Both the position numbers and the translations under genes were made by a program. Below the pieces are notes generated by a model. That model made no database searches and was not told the origin of the DNA. It saw only the letters and a program-made list of their open reading frames with translations. A stretch of DNA of 64,000 nucleotides from Epiperipatus broadwayi (Eukaryota; Onychophora; Udeonychophora; Euonychophora; Peripatidae): contig JAQFVV010006203.1 in NCBI GenBank assembly GCA_028023455.1, positions 13,802,348 through 13,866,347 on the forward strand, given 5' to 3'. Each line of letters opens with the position of its first letter. The first letter of the stretch is position 1. Below, piece after piece: positions 25,576 to 36,575 of the stretch.

Positions 25576-25810
25576 TAAAGAGAATTTGAACACAGACTTT
25601 CAAGTGCCCTTTAGTCATTCATTCTATCTTGTATAACCAATACATTTGTCCACATGTGAAAAAGATAAATGATCTCCAATATACATATTTTGTGCTGAAC
25701 CAGTACTCATCATACAAGATAGAGTAAATGACTGAAGGGCACTTGAAAGTCTGTTCAAATCCCCTTTAATTACATCTGGTTTAAGTATATACACTATATT
25801 TGTATTCAAA
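25576..25810. mobile_element. Palindromic retroposon, copy 1 (16-bp target duplication)
   Basis: A 235-bp unit flanked by the perfect direct repeat tattgaataatatctt (25560-25575 and 25811-25826). The left arm (about 25581-25638: gaatttgaacacagactttc, then aagtgccctttagtcatt) is mirrored by the right arm (about 25709-25767). The right arm reads caagata, gactgaagggcacttgaaag, tctgttcaaatcccc. The flank length fits target-primed retroposition rather than cut-and-paste. The outer edges carry a B-box-like GTTCAAATCC on the right arm. The spacer contains atgtgaaaaagataaatgat, shared with 14.4, 40.5 and 57.4 kb. Confidence 0.85.
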
Positions 25811-25826
25811 TATTGAATAATATCTT

Positions 25827-26232
25827 GTATGTCTAAATACAGATTGAAAACTTATTAACAATCTATATTCAAAGAAATTTTATTAATGTATTCAATTGCA
25901 ATATCACTATGAAAATAATAATTGTTTATATGCATAAATTTATACTCCATAACTCAATTCTTATGATAAAGTGCTGCATAATTTTTTTTTCATCTTATTT
26001 TTCATTCAACATTTGTTAAATTAGTTGCATGCTTTATTTTACTTTCTTTTAATATTTTATTTGTTTTTAAAAATATATGTTTTGAAAATAATATGCATTG
26101 AATTTCATGAATTTTTTATTTTTATTGCACAACTGCATTAACTAATTTGTATTGTAACTTTAACCATTTTGTGTGTGTGCATGCGTTTTTTTATTTTAAA
26201 GACTTATTTTAAAATACATATACAAAATTTGT
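25827..26232. other. AT-rich stretch, no gene seen
   Basis: No supported feature. Confidence 0.45.
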
Positions 26233-26835
26233 AACTATTAACTTCTAACTCATCATAATCAATCTTTACTTTCATACCTTGGTCAGATTATTAATACAGA
26301 TGGAAACATAATGGATGAAATTAATCATAGAATTAAACTTAGTTGGAATGCTTTTGGTAGAAATACCTTGATACTAAAAGGAAATATGCCTATGTGTTAG
26401 AAAAGGAAGGTTTTTAATAAATGTGTTTACCAGTTCTTACTTATGGATCTGAGACTTGGACACTTAATAGAAGAGCAATACAGAGACTTCAGATGACTCA
26501 AAGAAGTATGGAGAGATGCATGTTGGGAGTAGCAAGAAGAGATCGAAAACACAATATATGGATAAGAGAACAAACAGGTGTTAGTGATCTCATTGAAAAA
26601 ATTAAAAGACTGAAATGGAGTTGGGCTGGACATATTGCTAGAAGAGATGATAATAGATGGACAATTGAAATCTTAAACTGGATTCCAAGAGATACTACAT
26701 GTAAGATAGATGGATGAAATAAGAAAGTTTGCAGGGGTGATGTGGAGAAGAGAAGATAAAGATTGTAGATGAATTGAAATTGGAGAGACCTTCATCCTGC
26801 AGTGTAGTGATAATGGTTGATGATGATGATGAGGA
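26233..26835 (+). mobile_element. RTE LINE fragment with 5' inversion
   Basis: From 26278 the sense strand reads GQIINTDGNIMDEINHRIKL, SWNAFGR, CLPVLTYGSETWTLNRRAIQ, RLQMTQRSMERCMLGVARRD, IREQTGVSDLIEKIKRLKWS, WAGHIARRDDNRWTIEILNW. It ends with a (TGATGA)n tail at 26816-26832. The preceding 26233-26277 (aacttctaactcatcataat, caatctttactttcatac) is the same LINE in antisense and matches minus-strand 23138-23180. In the intact order these two pieces are adjacent. This is the signature of twin-primed insertion with 5' inversion. Confidence 0.85.
26421..26717 (+). pseudogene. RTE ORF C-terminus, open 98-codon piece
   Basis: The C-terminal part of the RTE reverse transcriptase protein, with the conserved LTYGSETWTL and WAGHIARR blocks. 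Upstream codons are broken by a TAG at about 26398. There is no start of its own; the ATG at 26421 is internal to the ancestral ORF. Downstream, the expected R-P-x-x-RW region is frameshifted (aagtttgcaggggtgatg onward). It is one of the better preserved RTE pieces in the window. Confidence 0.85.
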
Positions 26836-29034
26836 TACTAAATAAATAGTCATATATAACATCAGAAGTGTCAGTATAAGTTATGATCCATGTGTCCTTC
26901 CATCACCCTGCCAGCACATTGAATCAATTGGCACAATACATACATTAGTTATATAAAAACAATTTTAAAATATTTACTTTCAATACACACATATACATAT
27001 ATAAAGTCTCTTATGGCATAATTGTTATTGCATCTTTCTGCCATGATTACTATCTTAGCATTTGAATTCAGGAAAAATCTGAAATTTATTTTTCTACTCT
27101 TAATTTTTTTAATATTTTTATTCAGGTAGCTAGCTTGCATGCAACCCAACTAGTCTTTCAATCATTGGTTATTAAATGGCTTTTTAACAATTCTTGGCAG
27201 AGGACAAAACAAGAAAGGAAATACACAACTCTCATTATCCTTCATTTAACTAGCTTGGTGAATATTTCTTTATTTTACTTTTTTTTTTGTAAGGGGATGC
27301 TAAAAATATCTTCTTTTTTTTTTTACTGTATTATATATACATAGTTGTAAAATCATTCCAAAATTTAGTTAAATTCTGGTTTTTCCTCAAGAAGATAAAA
27401 TAATTAATGGTTAAATAGTACCTACTCTAATATTTTTATTTAAAATCATAAAAGTTACAGTTATGTAAGCACATTAAAAATTCATAGAAATGTATATAAA
27501 TTCTATTTATAATTATTTGTTTGTTCTTTATATTTATTAATATTCTTTATGATTCATTAATCAGTATTATCTGATAAATTGTTAAAAATAATTTCTGCAA
27601 CAACTGAATGATTCATTCATTTTTTAAATATATTAAAAAAAAAAATCCATTGCAATAAAAATGATCAAATTTCTAAAAATTGTTTTGAAATGCTTTTATT
27701 AATTTGAGGAAGTTATTTGGGATTGCATGCATCATTAATAATTTGTATCTTTTATTTGCTGTTTGTTTATCTGTGTTTACCATTTGTTTGTGTATATGTT
27801 TGTATTTAAAATTGTATTTTATTATGACTGATTCTTTAGAGAAACAACTCATTAGTCTAGGCCAAACGATTCTATAATTTATTGACACCAATGATATTTT
27901 ACATTCTCTCATCTATTTTTAGTTGTTATATTTATGGTTATGTCATGAGAGACCAGATTTATATTTTGAAGTAGTAACAAGACCATTAATTTTTTCCCTC
28001 ATATATCTTCACTTAAAAAAATAATTATATAGTGACTCAATCTGGGTATCATGGGATGCTCAAATACTAAAATTACAGAATGATCTCAATTGTTCCAATT
28101 AATTGAGAAATTACAATCAGCAGAAAATTGATCGAAGAACCTTTAGCCTTGTCTATCATTCACATAATTGCCCTAAACCATTCAAGGCTATAGCTTCAAT
28201 TGATGATGATTACAACATGAAATTTACTACATGTAAAAATTGATAAATTAGAATCACATGACATTCAATTTGAATCAACAGATTTATTTGAAATTTATGT
28301 ATTGGATTACTCGGATGTAATATGCATTTTTATTGCTCATTTACATCTGCCTTTGATTGAACAAGCTAATGACAGATTTCAATAATTACCTGTATATGAT
28401 ATTACTTCGGAAAATAAATTATGTTCACACATTGTATTTTTCTTGCTTCATATTTTCAGCAAAAGCACTTCTTAATTTACTTCTTGTGCTCAGCTTTATA
28501 TTACTTACAGGAATCTCTTGTCTGGATGACTCATAAATACATTTGATCATAAGTCTTATATTGTAAAGAGTAATAAATAACAATAGTGAATAAGGACTTA
28601 CGTTATGCATTATATGTATCAAAGCTTTTTATTATAGCATTCCTGGCAGCATTATCATTTTGTTCCAATTAAATCACTTTACTTAAAAGTAAAAAATAGC
28701 AGTAATTAGTGAAGATTTATAATGTACTGTATTTGCAGCAAAACTTATTCTAGCTATAATGTAATGTATATGAAGTACATTAATGTATGATGGACATGTA
28801 CTGTTATACTGTTAGGTCTATAATTACTCAGTTTTGATTGCTTAGTGTTTATAGTACAAACTCCATCTAACTTTAAAGGGATGGATGTCAGATTGATATA
28901 TCTATGCAAAATGATTTAATAAATTATCATGGTGGATTTTACTTTACCTTTTATATAGTTGCTGGTGTTATCTGATAGCGATGGCATTAAATAACAACTT
29001 GTTTCCATTGTTACATGTAAAAAAATATTATTCA
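26836..29034. other. AT-rich stretch with one tRNA-like head, no gene
   Basis: At 27008-27078 (plus) a decayed tRNA-type head can be read: tatggcataattgttattgc as A-box region and tttgaattcagg as B-box region. The rest is AT-rich without supported features. Open stretches at 27135-27344, 27673-27912 and 28425-28622 lack motifs. Confidence 0.45.
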
Positions 29035-29400
29035 GGGATAATAAAGATAAATGGCCTTTAAATAGCTCCCCTGCATGATGAAAACTTCTCCGACAGTCCT
29101 TGTAAAGAAACAGAGAGAAAAGGCAGTACTTACCAAGTTTTCCAATTGATTGATCATGAGGATTTGAGTAGTTTTTCATTCTTGTTTACTCCCTAGCCAA
29201 AAATAGATACTCATTTATTGACCAATATTGGATAGGTAACTAGTAGGCTCTGGACTAGTTATTTGAAACAGAAATTATAAGCTCATTGAAAAAAGTTTTA
29301 GTTTTTTAGAACAGATTCACCCAAATTTGTCAGAAGAATGAAGTTCCATTGTACCATTAGGGCTTTGTAGTAATTACAAATCTCATTTATTAAATAATTT
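29035..29400 (-). repeat. tRNA-headed SINE, minus orientation
   Basis: The body contains the recurrent phrases gtttttcattcttg, ccctagccaaaaatag, actcatttattgaccaatat and tggataggtaac. The tRNA-type head is at the right end: on the minus strand taatggtacaatggaacttc (A-box) precedes ctgacaaatttgggtg. Related copies are at 35510, 42045, 47815 and 50120, all in this orientation. Confidence 0.65.
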
Positions 29401-30505
29401 TGGCATTCATAATTTAATTATAATAATGTGTCGCAAGGAACATCGAGCTAACTGCTCTGCATCACTAGTAAAAGTATTTATAATTTATTATTGATACCAA
29501 TATGCAAATTAAAAGTCAGCATCTCTTAATGATTAAAAATAATCTTAGTTTTCACTGTCTTTATAAAATTGTATATGTATTTCTTATTTTTTTAAGAAAG
29601 CAATATATATTTGTTTATCATTGATGGCATATTAACTGTATTAATGAATTTGTATAAATCACAAAAGAGCCAAGTATTGTTTAAACTCTATTGAAAATAA
29701 AGCTGTTTATGTGAATTTCTACTAAGAAAAAAATAACAGTGCAGTAGATAACCTTATTATCATCATCTATGAGTTTTGCTGTCAGTGGTAAATTGAAATA
29801 GTCTTTTGTTCCATTGGCAAATTAAATTACATTGATTAGTAAAAAAAATATTTTACAGTATATGTAATTCTTAACTTTTGATTGCATTTCTATTATAACC
29901 TAGAAAAAAGAATCAAAGATGGAATAACTCCAATGCTAAGATAAACGAATATACAGAGGAAATTGTCAAGGCTAACTGATTACAAGTTAAATAAAGTATA
30001 TTAAGCCAAAATAATGATGTTAACTAAACTCAGCAGGCTTAGAAAAAATGCCACATGCCACAATAAGAAGAGATATAGTTGTAAGCAATTACAATAAAAT
30101 ATTAAAATGCAAAGCAATATTATCAATAATTTAAGAGGAGAACTCTCGACTAGCTCTAGTATAAATACAAGACTCTTGGTATTGCAAACATATGCCATTG
30201 AGGTTTCACTTAAAAATCTCTCTTACAACATCTATCACTACCATCTTTCTTATCCGTCTTAAGTACCTCATTGCTATAATCAGATGAACATTATGTTTAA
30301 TTTTATAAAATTTGGAAGTGTTATGTTAAATCTTTGCCACAAAAGATTCATCTTTTGAAAATAATATGGTTCATAAAATAAATTAGGGTATCTCAGAGTA
30401 ATGTGACTGATTTTAATCAAAATAAATTCTCTTTGATTTTTAAGATCTATTCAACATAGAATGAAATCCTAGTAAATAAAGACATTCTTACCCCTAAGTT
30501 AATGT
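29401..30505. other. AT-rich stretch, no gene seen
   Basis: No supported feature. Confidence 0.45.
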
Positions 30506-30598
30506 CTTATCACAATTATAATAATAATATTAATTTAAAATAAAACAGCATGATCTCTTAATTTAGAATAAGATAAATAACCAAAATTAACCAAATCC

Positions 30599-31606
30599 TT
30601 GTCAATGATTAATTTATCTCTGCATGGGAAGGCTGCATTGCTTAATATGATAGTCTTCCCAAGAATAAATTATTATCTCCCAGTAATAAAATCCACAAAA
30701 GCTTTTCAGAGTAGAATAAATGTAATTTGCTCTAGGCTCTTTTGGAGAGGAAAGAGCATGTTAATTAGTATGGCCAGGCTCACAAGACCCAGAGAACTTA
30801 ATGGTATAGGTCTGCACTCGGCAGCCATGTTTTACACCCAAAAAGCCATTGGTGTATTGAGAACTATTCACCTTAAGTTTATAGAAGAAAATAAGTCTTC
30901 TCCATTTGAGCCTACGGACACACCCCACCACCAATACTCAGTGCATGGATGAATGAAATCAAAGAACATGTATCCATTGTGGTTCAATTATTGCCGCAAA
31001 CTCTGGAGGGGAAAAAAAATTATTGGGAGATATAGATTATTATACCCTGAACAGAACGCCGGGCCTACAGAATATGGCCTCAATAACAAATCAATTATAC
31101 AAAAATCTAGATGATGGGTCCTTGAGGCGAAATATATAGATTTCATTATCAAGGTTAACCTTACTCCTTGCCTTCAAGTCATTTCTTGGTCTGGAGATGG
31201 GGTTTTCACAGGCTTGAGGCCCAATGTCATTTATGCAACAATCAAGATGAAACAATGCCTCATCTGTTTTATGAGTGCTCTTTTTTGGGCCCTTTGAGAA
31301 CCTTATAGAGAATAGTATTACTAATGATAGCAAAGACATTTTATCGCTTGTGAAAGCATTGAGAAGCACAATTTTTTCAAAAATCAGAATGGCCACCTTC
31401 CTTATGCAAGGTGCGACTCGTAAACCTCAGGAAATACTTATTTCAGTTATAACTGATATTAAAAAAGGGATAGTATACTGGATCCAGAGTGGTTATATTG
31501 GGACACTTGGTCCTGATGCAATTTATCAGATGACGTGGAAGCACTGCAGACCTGTAGTCCTTCAAAAGTTCCTTCCATTGTTACAGATTACTGACTCTAA
31601 CAAATA
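30599..31606 (+). pseudogene. Tx1/L1-like ORF2 C-terminal pseudogene, copy 2
   Basis: An open stretch 30599-30952 gives INLSLHGKAALLNMIVFPRI, NYYLPVIKSTKAFQSRINVI, CSRLFWRGK and RPRELNGIGLHSAAMFYTQK, homologous to the copy at 16.6 kb. After a frameshift, a zf-RVT zinc site is visible in one frame at 31225-31278: CHLC, 8 residues, then HLFYEC (cysteines at 31225, 31234 and 31276, histidine at 31261). The final open stretch (31275-31607) encodes the C-terminal tail with KIRMATFLMQGATRKPQEIL and ends at TAA. Truncated at the 5' side and frameshifted at least twice. Confidence 0.8.
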
Positions 31607-31669
31607 AATAATCAAGAGTAATTCTCTGCATGAAGTTAATTGTAATCAAACCATATTAAAATATTTATT

Positions 31670-32540
31670 AAGACAGACAAAGTGGGATTGCCTTGGCATT
31701 ATAGGAAATTTAAAACCACACCCTATGAAACTAATAATTTGACTCATTAATGAATCACTAAGGCTAAAACTCTGTCATAATTGTAACATGATGAAATTTG
31801 TCCAAACAAAGAGGGATTACTTTGGATAATGGAAAATTTTAAAGCTATCATACAAATTTTGATAACTGACCATAATTAATAAACTAAATTGTGTGATATT
31901 TATTAATGGTTTTGATACATCAAGACAAGAAGGAAAATTACTACACACTTTACAGAGTGCTTATATTTAAGTAACTGATGCTGATTTTTTTTTAGATGAT
32001 GGGGATCACCTTGAAACATTAAATATTTTAATCTGTCTTCAATTGTAAATAATGGCAGATCTTCATAAATGAGTAACTAAGTTTAGTCTCTTATGCATTA
32101 AGTTAAATGCATTCAAACAATACTATGTGTAACTTTCTAAACGACGAGGTATTTCCTTAGTAATAGATACAATTTTAAATCTACACCGTCTTCAGCTGAT
32201 AATTGACATTCATAAATTAATCACTAGGGCTAAAACTGAATAGTTTTAATTAATAAAAAAAAAAAAGAAAGCTGATCATGATGAACACTATCTGATGAAG
32301 GAGAACAACCTAGGATAATGGGAAAATCTTAATGCTTTCCTATATTTCCTGATAACTGACACCAATCAATGATCTAATTTCTGTAATTTTATAATTGCCT
32401 TATTACTATGAATCAGGTATGAAGTGAATGTAGTTCGCTCTAGATAGAGTGCCTACACTAGGCGACTGACTAATATAATCCTAAAGATGACAGGAATAAC
32501 CTTGTAACTATAAATTTTCAAAAAAATTATCTATGTAAAT
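31670..32540 (+). repeat. Diverged direct repeats in LINE 3' untranslated region
   Basis: A motif close to gggattaccttggataatgg, then aaaattttaa, recurs at about 31690, 31808, 32007, 32148, 32304 and 32499. Most copies are followed by gataactgaca and an aattaataaactaa-like phrase. Spacing varies from about 115 to 200 bp. No frame is open through it. Confidence 0.55.
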
Positions 32541-32791
32541 GGTAGTTGGTGTTTATAAATGAATTTTTCCATGTTTATTACTCTGTACAAACTACCTGTT
32601 TTCTAGAATAAAAGTTCTTTTTTAATTAAAAAAAAAAGATTAATAAACTCCTAGATTGACATTCAGATATTAAAGTGTCTTATCACAATTATAATAATAA
32701 TACTATTATTAATTTAAAATAAAACAACATGATCACTTAATTTAGAATAAGATAAATAATAAACTCCTAGGTTGACATTCAGATATTAAGG

Positions 32792-33380
32792 ATGGGTAAG
32801 GAATATTATAGTCATTCTAAATACCATAGAATAAATCAACTTAAATATCTTCTAAATTTGAACTGAATTCTTTCATAATCTAAATTCATTATGAAATAAT
32901 AAATATGGTCTTTTATGTTTATGAAAAATAATTCTAAAATTAATAAGCACAGTGATCTTTTAATAACAAACTAAATTGGCGGAAGTGATCTCAAATAATA
33001 TGCAATTATAAACTTTATTAAGCAAAATACATCTTGGATGTAATTCTCATACTTAAATATAATTCTATATTAATTTCAATGTTCATGTACTCTTACAAGA
33101 AAACATTTAAGATAATTTATTATAATTATTTCGATTTCTGGTTAAAGATTGGATGATGTGGAAAATGACTATAATGTAGTAAAATCTATTACTTTCATCT
33201 TTGCTTTGCTTTTTTCTATTTATTTCATTTTTTTATTTTATCATCTTATTTTTAATATTTATATTAGATAACAGTAATATAGGATGATATTTACAACAGT
33301 TGACCACAATCATGTTAAACAGCAAACTTGAAATCTACATAGCAGAACCCTTCATAAATTATTCCCTTATATCATGTTGG
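32792..33380. other. AT-rich stretch, no gene seen
   Basis: No supported feature. Confidence 0.45.
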
Positions 33381-33384
33381 TAAA

Positions 33385-33795
33385 GGGCCTCATGATGCAG
33401 AAAGCACATTTGTCCACCATATCTTCAATTTGGATTAAGTTTTAATCCTTTTTAGGACATTATTTTCACATTACTGGATCATTTGGTAAAGGGATATCTA
33501 GCCATTCATAGCTAGATAGCAAAGCAGATATCGTTGACACGTAAGAAATTAAAAAAAATAAACTGGAACTGGGCTGGACACAATGCTAGAAGAAATGGTA
33601 ATAGATTGACAACCGAATCCTTTTTAGGACATTATTTTTACATTACTGGATCATTTGGTAAAGGGATATCTAGTCATTCATAGCTAGATAGCAAAGCAGA
33701 TATTGTTAACACATTGTAAGAAATTTAAAAAAATAAACTGGAACTGGGCTGGACACAATGCTAGAAGAAATGGTAATAGATTGACAATTGAATTC
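33385..33795 (+). repeat. 172-bp tandem duplication joining SINE body and RTE fragment
   Basis: The units are 33445-33616 and 33617-33790, nearly identical. Each holds a SINE-like part (ttactggatcatttggtaaa, gggatatctag) followed by an RTE C-terminal scrap readable as LNWNWAGHNARRNGN. A decayed tRNA-like head (catgatgcagaaagcac) precedes the first unit. The high identity between units makes this one of the younger events in the window. Confidence 0.85.
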
Positions 33796-35099
33796 CCAAA
33801 TGCATGTAATAACAATAATAATATCAAATATTTATACCCATTCTTGACAAAGATATCTGAATAACATGTTATTTTATTTGTTCTTTTGAAATATTAATTA
33901 AAATAAATTATATGTCATTGGTAATTTATTGCACTGTATCGATTAGCATAATAATAGAATGACATACGTGAGAGCTAAAATCGAAACTCACTTCTGATAT
34001 TCAGAAATTCTGTGACCTCTTGAGACTATTTGATTCCATTAATTCATGAATAAATGTTTTATATCATATCATATTGGAATCACGCAGCAGTAATTTTTGT
34101 TTAAGGTGAGTAAAAAACGAAAGCAAATTTCATTGATGTTAATCAAATGTTTATTACTTGATAATATCATTTTTTTGTGAAGAATCTCTTTATGAGACTT
34201 AAAATTATCCACTTCCTTTTTATGACATTATAATTTTTTTTTTTTGACTGCTCCATCCATTCACATACATTTTTTAACTCATTAGTTCTGATCAGTTTAG
34301 CAGGATGGAAGAGTGATGAATTTAAACTAAAGGTTTCTGAATTGAGGTGTCATGTGACTCTAAACAAATAACAATTCATTTTATTTTTTTAAAAATTTGT
34401 TCATTGTTTAAATATGCATGCTTTATTAAAATGATGAATTTAAAAAACAGTACCGATGATTTTCTTCTTTCCCAATTTGCAATCAATTGTACATATCTCC
34501 TTTAAGCTTTATATGCATTTCATTTTATTTTTATTTAATTATTTCTCTAATTTAGATCAGAAATACACTATAAATACTGTATAGTACATGGGAAAGAATT
34601 TTAATCAGATTAAGATATGTACATGCATAAATATTCATAACAAAAAACTATAAACATGAAATCCACACACCATGTGTTTATTATGTAGTGTGTGAATGTA
34701 TAAAAAAATTGTATGGCTAATTGCTTAAGATTATGATATTTAAGCACAGAAATTGCTAGGTTGATCAAATCATCATTTTGACTCAATTAAGTAAAATAAA
34801 AAAAATTTTAAATTTCTTTACCATTTGATAATTGGCCCAAGAATTTTTAACTTAGAGCTTGCTATTCTATCATTGCATTAAACCATACAGGGCTGTGAAT
34901 ATATGTGAGTATATACATACCTATATTCAAAAGCAAGTGACATTTACTATTCTGTTACTATTCTTTCCCCCTTTTTTTGGTCTTACAGTTTTCAGTTATT
35001 TAGAGATAGGATTTTGCATTAATTGTAATGAGAGGTTGCATCTTTGAACAACCACATTTCTATCCTTTTATTTACTTATTCTCTATGTACTTTAGGAGG
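33796..35099. other. AT-rich stretch, no gene seen
   Basis: A minus-strand tRNA-like head may lie at 34855-34895 (tttaatgcaatgatagaata on the minus strand). Nothing else is supported. Confidence 0.4.
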
Positions 35100-35450
35100 A
35101 ACAAGAAGGAATCAAAAATGAAATGTTTGTATGAGAAATAAACAGATAAGATATCAGTTATACTTGTCAATCAAGCTCCATCACAGGGTCCTAATTCTTC
35201 AAATGATGCCAATAAAATTAAGAAACTAAATTGGAGTTAATCTGCACATATTGCTAGAAGAGATGATAATAGATGGATAGATGTAGTCTTAAACTGGATC
35301 TCAAGAGATTGTAAAAGATATAGAAAGAGATCATATGTGGGATGGATCACTGCAATAAGGGAGTTTTGTTGGAGTAATATAGAAAAGAGATGCTACAGAT
35401 CAGAGAAATCTATAATGATGGAAAATGATGATAATGAAATGAAAACATAA
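35100..35450 (+). mobile_element. RTE LINE 3'-end fragment
   Basis: Readable pieces in shifting frames: KIKKLNWS, HIARRDDNRW, VLNWISRDCKRYRK and MWDGSLQ-like, then a tail tgatggaaaatgatgataat. It is homologous to 26560-26832 with frameshifts and a 5' part that is barely alignable. Confidence 0.75.
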
Positions 35451-35499
35451 GAAATAAACTAATGATGAAATTTTATTTAACAATTAAAAAAATATAGAT

Positions 35500-35720
35500 A
35501 ATAGGTACAATGGCCTTGAAATAGCCCTGAGCAGGGCAAATCAGTTTTTTCCCAGTCTTCAAAGAGGACCATTGAAAGAGAAGGCCCTTACCATGTTTTC
35601 CAAATTGTTGTTGGTGAGAGTTTAGGCAGTTTTTCATTCTTGCTTTATTCTCTGGCCAAAAATAACTAGATATTTACTTTCCGATCAGAAAAAAATTCCC
35701 AAAATTGATAAAAACATTAC
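35500..35720 (-). repeat. SINE body copy
   Basis: Shares gccctgagcagggcaaa, tttttcattcttgctttatt and ctggccaaaaataactagat with the copies at 29035, 42045 and 47815. The head is lost. Confidence 0.55.
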
Positions 35721-36404
35721 ATTTTTTGCAACTTTTGCCTCGTTATTTAAAACCAGGTCATATTTCTTTGCAAGTGACTGCTGCTGCTAATTCAAAATTG
35801 GATTACCGGGCTAACAGGAAGTTGCACTACATATCATGAGGAAATATAATATTTTGTAAATACAATATGAATTAATGTTGTTTATGCTACTATTGCAAAT
35901 TACACAAATTTTCTATTTACAATAACTCACTAAGTGTTAGAATCATATAAGGAAAGGATTTATTCTACTCTCCCCCCTCACATTATTCCATTAATAATTC
36001 AACTTTAATAATATGAAACAAATTTAGGATACATGTTAATATAAGAAAAATGTTATGGTATTTTTTTCCATATTTCTATTTTGTGAACTCTCTTTTTTGG
36101 ATATAAAAAGTATAGAATATCTTACAAGAATGATGTGAATGTTGAAATTGGAGATAGATATTGATTGGTGATGGTAATGTGTGGTTTTGACCCTAATCTT
36201 AAACAAGAACTTTTACTATCATTAACAGGGCTTATTGTACAGGTCTATCTATAATAAACTAGCATCAATATTGTTGTCACTTCTGTTTTTACTTTTTTGA
36301 TATTCCAAGAAGTTTGATAATGTTTTGATGAAATGTTAAGCACTTCTGATAAGAAAACTTTAATGGGTTTTTGTTTTATTAACTAAATTTTCACTAATCA
36401 GATC
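35721..36404. other. AT-rich stretch, no gene seen
   Basis: No supported feature. A C-run occurs at 35972. Confidence 0.45.
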
Positions 36405-36575
36405 ATTAATTATAATTATATGATAACAGTATTGAGAAAAGCTTTCTTGCAGTTTGTTTTATTTTATGTGCTTAGCCAACTTTCAACTTCTACAGACATA
36501 GTTAAGTACAAAATAAAACACACTGTAAGAAATTTTTTCTCAATACAGTTATCATATACTGTAATTATAATTACA
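36405..36575. repeat. Foldback repeat
   Basis: The left arm (36405-36475: attaattataattatatgat, aacagtattgagaaaagctt) is mirrored by the right arm (36501-36572), allowing mismatches. The arms are about 70 bp and the spacer about 25 bp. It has no similarity to the other foldbacks that I can see. Confidence 0.75.

Larger units (their letters stand above)
30581..32637 (+). mobile_element. LINE 3' half, Tx1/L1-like, copy 2
   Basis: The left boundary follows gataaataa (30572-30580). The right boundary is an A-run (32628-32637) followed by gattaataa, a probable 9-bp target duplication with one mismatch. The poly(A) signal aataaaag lies at 32608-32615. The insert has coding remnants to about 31606, then about 1 kb of 3' untranslated sequence made of diverged direct repeats. 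It inserted between two halves of an existing tandem repeat unit, which gives clean proof of its borders. Confidence 0.85.
30506..32791. repeat. Tandem duplication (about 110-bp unit) split by a LINE
   Basis: The unit has two parts. Part X is gtcttatcacaattataata to gaataagataaataa, at 30506-30580 and 32680-32759. Part Y is taaactcctagattgacatt then cagatatta, at 32644-32672 and 32760-32790. The order in the window is X, LINE, Y, X, Y, so an X-Y-X-Y tandem pair existed before the LINE inserted at the first X/Y junction. The second X carries a small internal expansion (actatt). Confidence 0.85.

Noticed and set aside
28020-28400. Possible transposase scrap (readable as KPFKAIASIDDDYNMKFTTC on the plus strand)
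   Set aside because: Some balanced codons, but I could not place it in a family or find ends. Left uncalled.
31091-31396. 101-codon minus-strand open stretch
   Set aside because: Antisense to the zf-RVT region of LINE copy 2, whose zinc ligands are readable on the plus strand.
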